64,000 nt of DNA from Acetobacterium malicum subsp. dehalogenans DSM 11527 (GTDB lineage: Bacteria > Bacillota > Clostridia > Eubacteriales > Eubacteriaceae), in contig NZ_AXAC01000003.1 in assembly GCF_000472665.1 (NCBI RefSeq), forward strand, positions 189,642 to 253,641, read 5' to 3'. Made by a program: the position numbers and the translations under genes. This document shows, one piece after another, positions 8,179 to 15,051 of the stretch. Each line of letters opens with the position of its first letter. The first letter of the stretch is position 1. The notes beneath the pieces were generated by a model. The model was not told where the DNA came from, did not search any database, and saw only the letters and a program-made list of their open reading frames with translations.

Positions 8179-9641
8179 TATTCCACCTCCTGGGCCCGGT
8201 CCAGGGCTTCAAACATCGCCCGAGCCTTATTTCGGGACTCATTAAATTCATTTTCCGGGATGCTGTCCGCGACAATCCCGGCACCGGCGGAGACATAAAC
8301 CTTATCGTTTTTGCGGACCGCCATCCGAATCGCAATGCACATATCCATGTTGCCGGAAAAGTCGATATAGCCGACTGCTCCGCCGTAGACACCGCGTTTC
8401 TGGCCTTCCAGGGCATTGATGATTTCAATCGCCCGTTTTTTCGGCGCCCCGGACAGGGTACCCGCTGGCAACACCGCCCCGAGGGCATCCAGCTGATCCA
8501 GTCCGGCTTTGAGGGTGCCGGTGACGGTTGAGGAAATGTGCGAAACATGGGAATAACGCACCACCTCTTGATAGGTTTCCACCTTAACCGAACCAAATTC
8601 ACTGACCTTACCCAGATCGTTACGGCCCAGATCGACCAGCATATTGTGTTCGCTGAGCTCCTTTTCGTCCTTCAGCAACTCCGCAATCAAGGCCTCGTCT
8701 TCCGCCGGAGTGGCGCCCCGGGGACAGGTACCAGCAATTGGAAAGGTCGATAGCTGGCCGTTTTTCAGGGATACCAGGGTTTCCGGCGAAGCCCCGGCCA
8801 CCTGAATCCCGTCAAAGTCGATATAAAACATATACGGTGAGGGATTGATGGTCCGCAGCACCCGATAAGCCGACAAGAGATCGCCTTCAAAATCAGCCTC
8901 CAGGCGGTTGGAAATCACTGCCTGGAAAATATCCCCCTGATAAATATGTGCTCTTGTTTTTTCGACCATGTCACAATAATAGGCTTTGGTAAACAACGAG
9001 CGGTACTCTGATGTTACCTGGCCCCGGAAGGCCACGGTGCTGCTACCGTTTTTAATCAGTGCTTCAATTTCCTTGAGCTTAATCACCCCGTCGATGTAAT
9101 TTTTCTCAAAGTTGTCGGTTTTAATATTGACAATCACCACAATTTTCTGACGCAGATGATCATAGGCGATAACCTTGTCAAACAGCATCAGATTCATGTC
9201 ATCAAAGTTTTCGGCGTTTTCGTTTTCCAGCACCAGATTGGTTTCGGTGTATTTAACAAAATCGTAAGAAATATAACCGACAAAACCACCGGTAAACACT
9301 GGCAGAAAATCCAGCTTGGGGCTTTTCCACTGGGCCAGAATTTCCCGGAGCAACGACCGCGGATCATCGGCCAGGATATCCCGGGTCTTGCCATTTCTAA
9401 CAACCACCTCCCCGTCCAGGCAGGTCACCGCCAGGGTCGGATCAAAGCCCAAAAACGAATAGCGCCCCCATTTTTCGCCGCCCTCCACGCTTTCCAGCAA
9501 ATAACACTTTTTGCCCGTGGCTTTTAAAATTTTAAGCACCTCAATCGGTGTCTTAATATCTGAAAACAGCTCCAGACTAATCGGGATGCTCTGATAATCC
9601 CCGCAATACCCTCTGGCCTCTTCCATCGATGGTTTAATCAT
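8178..9641 (-). CDS. trpE: Anthranilate synthase component I
   Basis: This 487-residue chorismate-utilising enzyme makes anthranilate with TrpG and is the committed step. The N-terminal L-L-E-S motif (C-Y-L-L-E-S-V-E) is the known tryptophan feedback site, so end-product inhibition is likely retained. The catalytic domain shows P-I-A-G-T-C-P-R-G, L-V-D-L-G-R-N-D-L-G, T-L-S-G-A-P-K and G-G-A-V-G-Y. AAAGGATACGATT precedes the ATG. It is the first structural gene behind the T-box leader, with a 191-bp palindromic repeat between leader and gene. Confidence 0.97.
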   Translation of the reverse strand: MIKPSMEEARGYCGDYQSIPISLELFSDIKTPIEVLKILKATGKKCYLLESVEGGEKWGRYSFLGFDPTLAVTCLDGEVVVRNGKTRDILADDPRSLLREILAQWKSPKLDFLPVFTGGFVGYISYDFVKYTETNLVLENENAENFDDMNLMLFDKVIAYDHLRQKIVVIVNIKTDNFEKNYIDGVIKLKEIEALIKNGSSTVAFRGQVTSEYRSLFTKAYYCDMVEKTRAHIYQGDIFQAVISNRLEADFEGDLLSAYRVLRTINPSPYMFYIDFDGIQVAGASPETLVSLKNGQLSTFPIAGTCPRGATPAEDEALIAELLKDEKELSEHNMLVDLGRNDLGKVSEFGSVKVETYQEVVRYSHVSHISSTVTGTLKAGLDQLDALGAVLPAGTLSGAPKKRAIEIINALEGQKRGVYGGAVGYIDFSGNMDMCIAIRMAVRKNDKVYVSAGAGIVADSIPENEFNESRNKARAMFEALDRAQEVE

Positions 9642-9759
9642 AATCGTATCCTTTCGTTAAGAAAAATTTATCTTGTAATCTATTTTTATGTTGTCATAGC
9701 ATATGTTAGTCAGCTGATCAAAAAGGATGAGACAAACATCAAAACCCACTACTACCCCA

Positions 9760-9950
9760 GTACCGACAATTGTTACATCATGTTGTTCGCATCAAGGCGA
9801 ACAGGTTGATAAACCTGTCCGATCTTGCGCGAAGGCAACGAGCCAATCATAAGCTTGCTTGTAGTTGGCGACTGCCCGCGACCAATGCGAAAGGAGCGTA
9901 GCGGATTTCGCATTGGTGTGGCGAACAACAGATTAACAATTGGTCGGTAC
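9760..9950 (+). repeat. Family-1 palindromic repeat, long form (191 bp), inside the trp leader
   Basis: Ends are GTACCGACAATTGTTACATC and TAACAATTGGTCGGTAC. The centre carries the shared module (GGCAACGAGCCAATCATAAG, GTTGGCGACTGCCCGCGACC) and a third palindrome (AATGCGAAA...TTTCGCATT). It lies between the T-box terminator and trpE, so any read-through trp mRNA contains it. Confidence 0.9.
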
Positions 9951-10014
9951 GCAGTGACGCGCTAACCCCTCACCCTCACCAATCAGCGTCTACACCTATT
10001 TATGCGCTTTTTAA

Positions 10015-10325
10015 GTAATAAAAAAACGCCCGCCCCTGATTAATAAAAATTAATCAAGGACGAGCGCAAAAATTACTAGCCCGCGGTACCACCTTCATTT
10101 ACAGAGAAAACCCCTGTACACTTAGCAGGATACAAACATATCCCTCGCAACTGACGTATGCATCACGTCGCAGAATACTCAGAAATTTCACTTTCCTTTG
10201 ACTGCGCCCTCAGTGGTCCATTTGATGTTCTGCGTTGTGCGAGGCTCTCAGCCTTCCCCGCTCTCTGTAACTGCACGATACACCGTTATCTCCACGTCAA
10301 CGGTTTGATTGAAGTATTAAATTAG
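10015..10325 (-). ncRNA. T-box riboswitch leader, probably tRNA-Trp specific
   Basis: The minus strand contains the T-box bulge AAGGTGGTACCGCGG (10081-10095), complementary to the tRNA acceptor end, followed by a terminator. Upstream is a stem I region with AGAGAG, GGCTGAGAGCC and AGTATTCTGCGACG. Uncharged tRNA would stabilise the antiterminator and switch on trpEGDCFBA. In the presumed specifier loop GAACATCAAATGGACC, a UGG (Trp) triplet lies at 10218-10220 and fits the operon. An AUC triplet at 10224-10226 is the alternative reading, so specificity rests mostly on the downstream genes. Confidence 0.93.
10019..10067 (-). terminator. T-box Rho-independent terminator (trp leader)
   Basis: On the minus strand, GCGCTCGTCC-TTGATTAAT and ATTAATCA-GGGGCGGGCG form a long stem with a short U/A loop, followed by seven T. 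It lies just after the T-box sequence, as expected for the default (charged-tRNA) terminated state. Confidence 0.92.
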
Positions 10326-10329
10326 ATAA

Positions 10330-10358
10330 AGCTTAATCGATCTTAGCGTTTTTGTCAA
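10330..10358 (-). promoter_or_regulatory. Probable trp operon promoter
   Basis: On the minus strand a perfect -35 TTGACA (10353-10358) is followed after 17 bp by TAAGCT (10330-10335), a weak -10. It sits immediately upstream of the T-box stem I. The weak -10 lowers confidence. Confidence 0.6.
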
Positions 10359-10436
10359 ATTAAATTTTTCTGATAACGCAATCATTAAGAATTTACCACA
10401 GGTACATGTCTTCAAACTGTCAAAAAAGCTAACCCA

Positions 10437-10536
10437 GTACCGACAATTGTTATATCATGTTGTACGCATCGGAGCGAACAGGTTGATAAACCTGTCCGAT
10501 TCCGCAGCGAACAACAGATTAACAATTGGTCGGTAC
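10437..10536 (+). repeat. Family-1 palindromic repeat (100 bp), upstream of trp promoter
   Basis: Termini are GTACCGACAATTGTTATATC and TAACAATTGGTCGGTAC, with the inner hairpin GAACAGGTTGATAAACCTGT. It lies between the GNAT gene and the trp promoter. Confidence 0.9.
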
Positions 10537-10632
10537 GGCAGTTTTTCGACCACCTCAAGAATTCACCATAGGTAAATGTCTTAACTGGCTTTTAGAGGCA
10601 GTTGCAATACTGACGTGAGCTTTGGTTCGTCA

Positions 10633-11106
10633 TCAATCATTGACCATCAGCTTCATCGGCACAAACCGGATCCCCTTGTTAACCTGTTCGGGGGCCGTGG
10701 CCTCAAAGCCGAAACGGCGGTATACTTCCACCGCATAAGGGGATGAATTGACCGACATAACAAAGGGTTCTCCCGGCTGCTGGCTTTTTAAATCCGCTAT
10801 TACGGTGTTAAATAAGGCCCGGGCAATGCCCTGGTGGTGATGGTTCTTATCGACAAACATCAGCGAGACATGAAGATCATCCCGGGTCCCGATGACCCCG
10901 AGGATCTGGTTGTCTTTGAAAAAGCCCCACAGCTTCTTATGGCCGGTGGCCAGATCTTCAGTCATTTCTTCGAGCTTATAATCCAGATAATCGGTAAAGG
11001 TCTGGCGACCTTCGGCGCTGTAGCCGTCGGCAATAAATTCGTGAAAAACCAGATTGGCAAGATCCACCGCCGCTGCTAAATCGTTATTTTCTATTTTTTT
11101 TATCAT
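10633..11106 (-). CDS. GNAT family N-acetyltransferase
   Basis: This 157-residue protein has the GNAT acetyl-CoA site H-H-Q-G-I-A-R-A-L-F (Q-x-x-G-x-A-type motif A near 95) after a strand V-S-L-M-F-V. A C-terminal N-S-S-P-Y-A-V-E-V-Y-R-R-F-G-F-E segment is typical of motif B. It would acetylate an amine on a small molecule or protein; the substrate is not recognisable. AGAAGAGGT precedes the ATG. It is 44 bp downstream of the lipase gene in the same direction and may share its transcript. Confidence 0.85.
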   Translation of the reverse strand: MIKKIENNDLAAAVDLANLVFHEFIADGYSAEGRQTFTDYLDYKLEEMTEDLATGHKKLWGFFKDNQILGVIGTRDDLHVSLMFVDKNHHHQGIARALFNTVIADLKSQQPGEPFVMSVNSSPYAVEVYRRFGFEATAPEQVNKGIRFVPMKLMVND

Positions 11107-11150
11107 CTAAACCTCTTCTGGGATGTCAATCGGGAGTGACGTTTAAATCC

Positions 11151-11987
11151 CTAATTATTTTTCATTGAGTCGGCCAATTTCACTAAATTAATGGGCTCCG
11201 GACAAAAGCCCGGGCTGCTGCTCCGCAGGGCATTCATATAATTGATATCCTGCTCGCCCAGCTTCTGAAAATAACAGTTGATCCGGTGATTCAAAAACAG
11301 GTTGTTCATCTGAAAACCAATCGGCACCGGCGCCTCCACGTGTTGATAAATCAGCCCGGTTTCGGTAAACGGGGCCGGATATTCGGCAGCTGGCAGGGTT
11401 GGGATAAAATCATGAACATTAAAAATCCGAAAACTGTTTTTGATCTGGGCGTTGTAAGCTCCGGCAAAATCCCGATCACCGGGTCGGCCGGCGGCATAGG
11501 TATAAACAGTCACATCGTTGCGGTCGCTATTGACGGCGAAATCCAGGGCCGCCATAATCGCCAGATCGCCGCCCAGACTGTGCCCGGTGATGGTGAGTTT
11601 TTTATCTTCAGGCAGGTGGCGGACCTGCTCAAGCAGTTCTTCCCGCAGCGACTGATAGATCCGGGTGATGCCCCGATGCGTGAATCCGGCGTTTTTTACA
11701 TAGGGAAAGGGAATCTGAAACAGATCCAGATCCGAATCCAGATTGGGGGTGGAATCAGAGCCCCGAAAAGCCAGCACCAACCGATCCGCCGACTCGGCGA
11801 TAAAACCAAAATTTTCTGCCATTTTTTCAGTCACCCCGGCCAACCCATTAAATGAAGCCTTCAGCTCAAAACCGGCCGGAAGCGCCAACTGTTGCTGGTC
11901 AAAAAACGGGTAGGTCTGATAACAAAAACCAGCCATCAAAATGGCATCCTGTTGGCTGTAAGCTTCCGGCAGATCGTGTTGCTTCAT
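11151..11987 (-). CDS. Lipase class 3 family protein
   Basis: The 278-residue alpha/beta hydrolase has the nucleophile elbow T-G-H-S-L-G-G-D-L-A near 138, preceded by L-A-F-R-G-S-D that supplies the oxyanion side. These are hallmarks of class 3 (fungal-type) lipases. The catalytic acid is probably the Asp in F-N-V-H-D-F-I-P, and the His lies late (N-H-R-I). There is no signal peptide, so it is likely cytoplasmic, acting on an unknown ester. AAAGGAGAAATAAC precedes the ATG. The neighbours are rsgA upstream and the acetyltransferase downstream, all on the minus strand. Confidence 0.85.
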   Translation of the reverse strand: MKQHDLPEAYSQQDAILMAGFCYQTYPFFDQQQLALPAGFELKASFNGLAGVTEKMAENFGFIAESADRLVLAFRGSDSTPNLDSDLDLFQIPFPYVKNAGFTHRGITRIYQSLREELLEQVRHLPEDKKLTITGHSLGGDLAIMAALDFAVNSDRNDVTVYTYAAGRPGDRDFAGAYNAQIKNSFRIFNVHDFIPTLPAAEYPAPFTETGLIYQHVEAPVPIGFQMNNLFLNHRINCYFQKLGEQDINYMNALRSSSPGFCPEPINLVKLADSMKNN

Positions 11988-12031
11988 GTTATTTCTCCTT
12001 TGATTTAAAAATTGTGAACGATAATCCTGAT

Positions 12032-13108
12032 TTAGCGTTTGTTTTTATTCTTCGCCTGGCGCATGACCTGTTTCATTTCGCCTTTGCTGCCAAACATCTT
12101 TTTAATTTTTTCAGCTTCCAGTTGACGGGAATTGAGTCCTTCGTAGTCCAATTCTTTTTGTAACTTACGATAGTTTTCCAGCCGTTTGGCCGCGAGGCTT
12201 CCGGTCTCAATGGCGGCGCGGACCGCGCAGCCGGGTTCGCTGTTGTGGCTGCAGTCGCCAAAGCGGCATTGTTCGGCCAGGTTTTCAATATCCGCGAAGG
12301 AGCGGGACAGATCGGCGCTGTCCAGATGGAGTTCCCGCATCCCCGGCGTATCAATGACGACGCCGCCGCCAGGTAACAGCAGCAGCTGCCGATGGGTGGT
12401 GGTGTGCCGACCCTTGTCATCACTTCTCAGGCCTTTGGTAGCCAACACTTCGGAGCCGATCAGATGGTTGATAATGGTCGATTTTCCAACCCCGGATGAG
12501 CCCAGAAAAACAATCGTTTTACCCGGGGCCAGATAGCCGGCGATCTCGTCATAGCCACGGTTATCGACACTGGAACAGACCACCACATCGGTTCCCACCC
12601 GAACCGCGGAAATATCCCTGAGCCGAGCCACCAAATCATCACAGAGGTCGGCCTTGGTCAGGACAATCACTGGCCGGGCCATGCTGTTCCAGGCAATCGC
12701 CAGGTAACGCTCCAGCCGACGCAGATTAAAATCATTGTTTAATGACATGCAGATAAACACCAGATCAAAATTGGCGGCGACAATCTGAATGCCGTTCCCC
12801 GTTCCGGCCGCTTTTCGCTCAAACAGCGACTTCCGGCTTAACACCTGATGGATCACCGCATTCCCCGAACCTTCATCGGTCCGGTCGATCATCACCCAGT
12901 CACCAACCACCGGAAAGCTGGTATTGTCTTCCGCATTAAAGACAAACTTACCCGACACCTCGGCCAGCAATTCGCCCGCTTCACCGATTACCTTATAAAG
13001 CTCCCGATGCTGCTCCGTCACCCGCGCCACAAACAAGCCACTATGCATACTGGCTTCCTGTTTAACCCGCTGATCTAAACCATAATTTTCTAAATTTATC
13101 TTATTCAT
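12032..13108 (-). CDS. rsgA: Ribosome small-subunit assembly GTPase RsgA
   Basis: This circularly permuted GTPase of 358 residues checks late 30S assembly. An OB-like N-terminal domain (about 20-110) is followed by G4 T-K-A-D (151-154), the P-loop G-S-S-G-V-G-K-S-T (203-211) and G3 D-T-P-G-M-R. The zinc motif C-x-F-G-D-C-x-H-x5-C follows near 285. The order G4-G1-G3 proves the permutation. The tail is strongly basic (K-E-M-K-Q-V-M-R-Q-A-K-N-K-N-K-R), which suits RNA binding. TTTGGAGGAAAAAA precedes the ATG. A tiny possible ORF and a hairpin lie just upstream. Confidence 0.96.
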   Translation of the reverse strand: MNKINLENYGLDQRVKQEASMHSGLFVARVTEQHRELYKVIGEAGELLAEVSGKFVFNAEDNTSFPVVGDWVMIDRTDEGSGNAVIHQVLSRKSLFERKAAGTGNGIQIVAANFDLVFICMSLNNDFNLRRLERYLAIAWNSMARPVIVLTKADLCDDLVARLRDISAVRVGTDVVVCSSVDNRGYDEIAGYLAPGKTIVFLGSSGVGKSTIINHLIGSEVLATKGLRSDDKGRHTTTHRQLLLLPGGGVVIDTPGMRELHLDSADLSRSFADIENLAEQCRFGDCSHNSEPGCAVRAAIETGSLAAKRLENYRKLQKELDYEGLNSRQLEAEKIKKMFGSKGEMKQVMRQAKNKNKR

Positions 13109-13157
13109 TTTTTTCCTCCAAATTTTAGTATTGTAAACCGTTTGGAGGGCTAAAGGC

Positions 13158-13217
13158 CTAGTATCGTTCTTTGCCCTCCGGCATCACGACACTATCCATG
13201 TTATTCTTATTTTTCAT
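13158..13217 (-). CDS. Possible 19-residue leader peptide upstream of rsgA
   Basis: On the minus strand AAAAGGAGAATTT is followed by ATG and an open frame MKNKNNMDSVVMPEGKERY then TAG. The ribosome site is as strong as that of neighbouring genes. The last codons and stop lie inside an inverted repeat, GGAGGGCAAAG...CTTTAGCCCTCC (13143-13187). This would couple translation of the short frame to folding of the RNA ahead of rsgA (start 13108). There is no T-run, so the hairpin is not a simple terminator. No function is known; the evidence is position and ribosome site only. Confidence 0.4.
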   Translation of the reverse strand: MKNKNNMDSVVMPEGKERY

Positions 13218-13249
13218 AAATTCTCCTTTTCTTTAATAATTCAGGTGTT

Positions 13250-13400
13250 TTCGAAACTACGAACTTCGAACAATGATTGCTTGGTGTTTAGTTTCCACAA
13301 ACTTTTGCGTAACGTGTAGGCGAACAGTTCACGGAACTGTACGCCGTACAGTGTAGCAAATGTTTCGTGCGAAACTGAGCGCCAAGCGCACGGCAGTCAC
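13250..13400 (-). repeat. Family-2 palindromic repeat, reverse orientation, short form
   Basis: It reads CGAACAATGATTGCTTGGTG, AGTTTCCACAAAC, GTGTAGGCGAACAGTTCACG, GAACTGTACGCCGTACAGTG and GTTTCGTGCGAAACT, the mirror of the copy at 170. The internal module is absent. It lies between rsgA and the divergent padR gene. Confidence 0.78.
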
Positions 13401-13409
13401 TCTATGGCC

Positions 13410-13432
13410 GATTAACAATTGATCGGTACGGT
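13410..13432 (+). repeat. Family-1 repeat remnant (right end only)
   Basis: GATTAACAATTGATCGGTACGG matches the right terminus of family 1, but no left half is found upstream. It directly adjoins the family-2 copy. Confidence 0.7.
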
Positions 13433-13621
13433 AGTTTAACATTTCTCAATCAACACCCGGTACTATTATTGTAAATGATTCTTTTTAATCAAGTCAAGGC
13501 AAATAAATTGCTTCTTTATGTTAATATTTCAAACTGGCCCAGAAAACAAATGCATTCTTGGTCAAAATCAGATAAAATAGAGAGGTACAATTATTTGACA
13601 AAAACGAAAGGCTTGAACAAA

Positions 13622-14182
13622 ATGAGAACATTAAAATATGCCATCCTGGGACTCATCAACCGGGAAACCATGACCGGTTACGATTTGATGAAAGTATTTA
13701 ATATGGAGCTGGTCAATTTCTGGTATGCCAAACACAGCCAGATCTATCCGGAGTTGAAAAAACTCACCGACGAAGGGATGATCACCTTTGAAACCTTACC
13801 CGAGGGCGACAAGCTACGCAAAAAAATTTATTCGATTACCGAAAAGGGCAAACAGGATTTTCACAACTGGATCCTCCAGCAGGATTTGCTGGAACCCACG
13901 CCAAAAGACATTTTTAAACTCAAAGTGTATTTTATCGAGTCGATGACTAACGAGGAAATCCTGGCCCATTTCCACTATCAGCTTAAGCAGCGTCAGGAAA
14001 AGCTGTCAAAACTCCAGACCAATATGGAAATTCTGCTGGCTACGAAAGATATTTCAACCATTCAGAGCCCCGAATACGGCGACTATATCGTCCTGAAGTC
14101 GGCCATCAAACGCGAGAAATCCTACCTTGAATGGCTGGGCGAGTGCATCGAAGAAGTCGCTACCAACACCCGGATCTATTGA
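13622..14182 (+). CDS. PadR family transcriptional regulator
   Basis: This 186-residue protein has the PadR winged-helix N-terminus (L-K-Y-A-I-L-G-L-I-N-R-E-T-M-T-G-Y-D-L-M-K). It is followed by W-x-A-K-H-S-Q-I-Y-P-E-L-K-K-L and the wing K-K-I-Y-S-I-T-E-K-G. The long helical C-terminal half (PadR C domain, about 95-180) provides dimerisation. The ATG at 13622 fits the family start; the frame is open a further 49 codons upstream without a ribosome site. It is divergent from rsgA and followed by a zinc-ribbon protein, so the regulated gene is not obvious. Confidence 0.9.
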   Translation: MRTLKYAILGLINRETMTGYDLMKVFNMELVNFWYAKHSQIYPELKKLTDEGMITFETLPEGDKLRKKIYSITEKGKQDFHNWILQQDLLEPTPKDIFKLKVYFIESMTNEEILAHFHYQLKQRQEKLSKLQTNMEILLATKDISTIQSPEYGDYIVLKSAIKREKSYLEWLGECIEEVATNTRIY

Positions 14183-14215
14183 TTGCTGTAAACTTGAGGT
14201 TTGCACTTCGCTATC

Positions 14216-14313
14216 GTACCGACCAATTGTTAATCTGTTGTTCGCTGCGGAATCGGACAGGCTACGCCGTGTCCGCTCCGATGCGTACAACATGATGTAA
14301 CAATTGTCGCTAC
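14216..14313 (-). repeat. Family-1 palindromic repeat (98 bp)
   Basis: Starts GTACCGACCAATTGTTAATC and ends GATGTAACAATTGTCGCTAC (one mismatch in the terminus). It lies between padR and the zinc-ribbon gene. Confidence 0.9.
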
Positions 14314-14346
14314 TTGGTTTGAATTTTTATAAACAAGGAGGCCCCT

Positions 14347-14889
14347 ATGAGCCCAACTATTTGCCCACAATGCGGCAGTACCAACACCAGTCCGGCAGCT
14401 CTTGCCCAAATAAATTGCCGGGACTGTCAGACTACTTTCGGCGGCGATCACCAGGAGCTGGTGGCGACGACCCGCCAGATCGTGCTAAACACCTATCAAC
14501 AGGGGGCGGCCAGTCAGACTCTGACCTTTACCAAAACGGCTGCCGGGGCCACCATCGAGGGGCCGTTTCTCTGTTATTACCCGGATCTGCCGGAGATTTA
14601 CATCAACCAACAACAGTGGCAACAGTTACTGGCGGATTTTTTTAAGCTTTATGTGCGGGACTGGAAAACCGAATATTGCGGCGATACGGCTTTAGAACCT
14701 GGCAATAACGCTTTTGGCTGGGACTTAAAAATTATCATCGCCAATCAGGAACCGCTGATTTACAAAGGTCAAAATCGCTACCCACCCTACTGGTCGGACC
14801 TGATGGAGCTGTTTACCAGCATCGGCCTGCCCAATATCGGCAAGGCGCTGGGTCAGAATTTTTTGCAGCTTCAAGCCCAATCGCATTAA
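14347..14889 (+). CDS. Zinc-ribbon protein of unknown function
   Basis: The 180-residue protein opens with a rubredoxin-like zinc ribbon, I-C-P-Q-C-G-S-T-N-T-S-P and I-N-C-R-D-C-Q-T-T-F-G-G (four cysteines in two C-x-x-C pairs). It continues with an alpha/beta region rich in aromatic residues (W-x-x-L-L-A-D-F-F-K-L-Y-V-R-D-W-K-T-E-Y). The pattern is that of a metal-bound adaptor or a small nucleic-acid-associated protein, but I do not recognise the family. AAGGAGGCCCCT precedes the ATG. No signal peptide or membrane segment is present. Confidence 0.75.
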   Translation: MSPTICPQCGSTNTSPAALAQINCRDCQTTFGGDHQELVATTRQIVLNTYQQGAASQTLTFTKTAAGATIEGPFLCYYPDLPEIYINQQQWQQLLADFFKLYVRDWKTEYCGDTALEPGNNAFGWDLKIIIANQEPLIYKGQNRYPPYWSDLMELFTSIGLPNIGKALGQNFLQLQAQSH

Positions 14890-15051
14890 ATTGCTATTCT
14901 AAACCAGAATTTCCATCGATTTTCAGTTTGAAATACGATAGAATGTGGTATAAAGAACCAAGATAAAAAAACTGACAGATGTTTTCAAGATTCCCAACCC
15001 CGAACCAAGCGCACAGCACCACTAAAAAATAAGTTAAAGGCGGAAATCAGG

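Noticed and set aside
13590..13621. TTGACA just before padR as a promoter
   Set aside because: It lies too close to the start codon for a -10 and a leader; probably chance.
14230..14451. Short frames across the family-1 repeat at 14.2 kb
   Set aside because: Similar peptides appear at every repeat copy because the DNA is repeated; no start signals.
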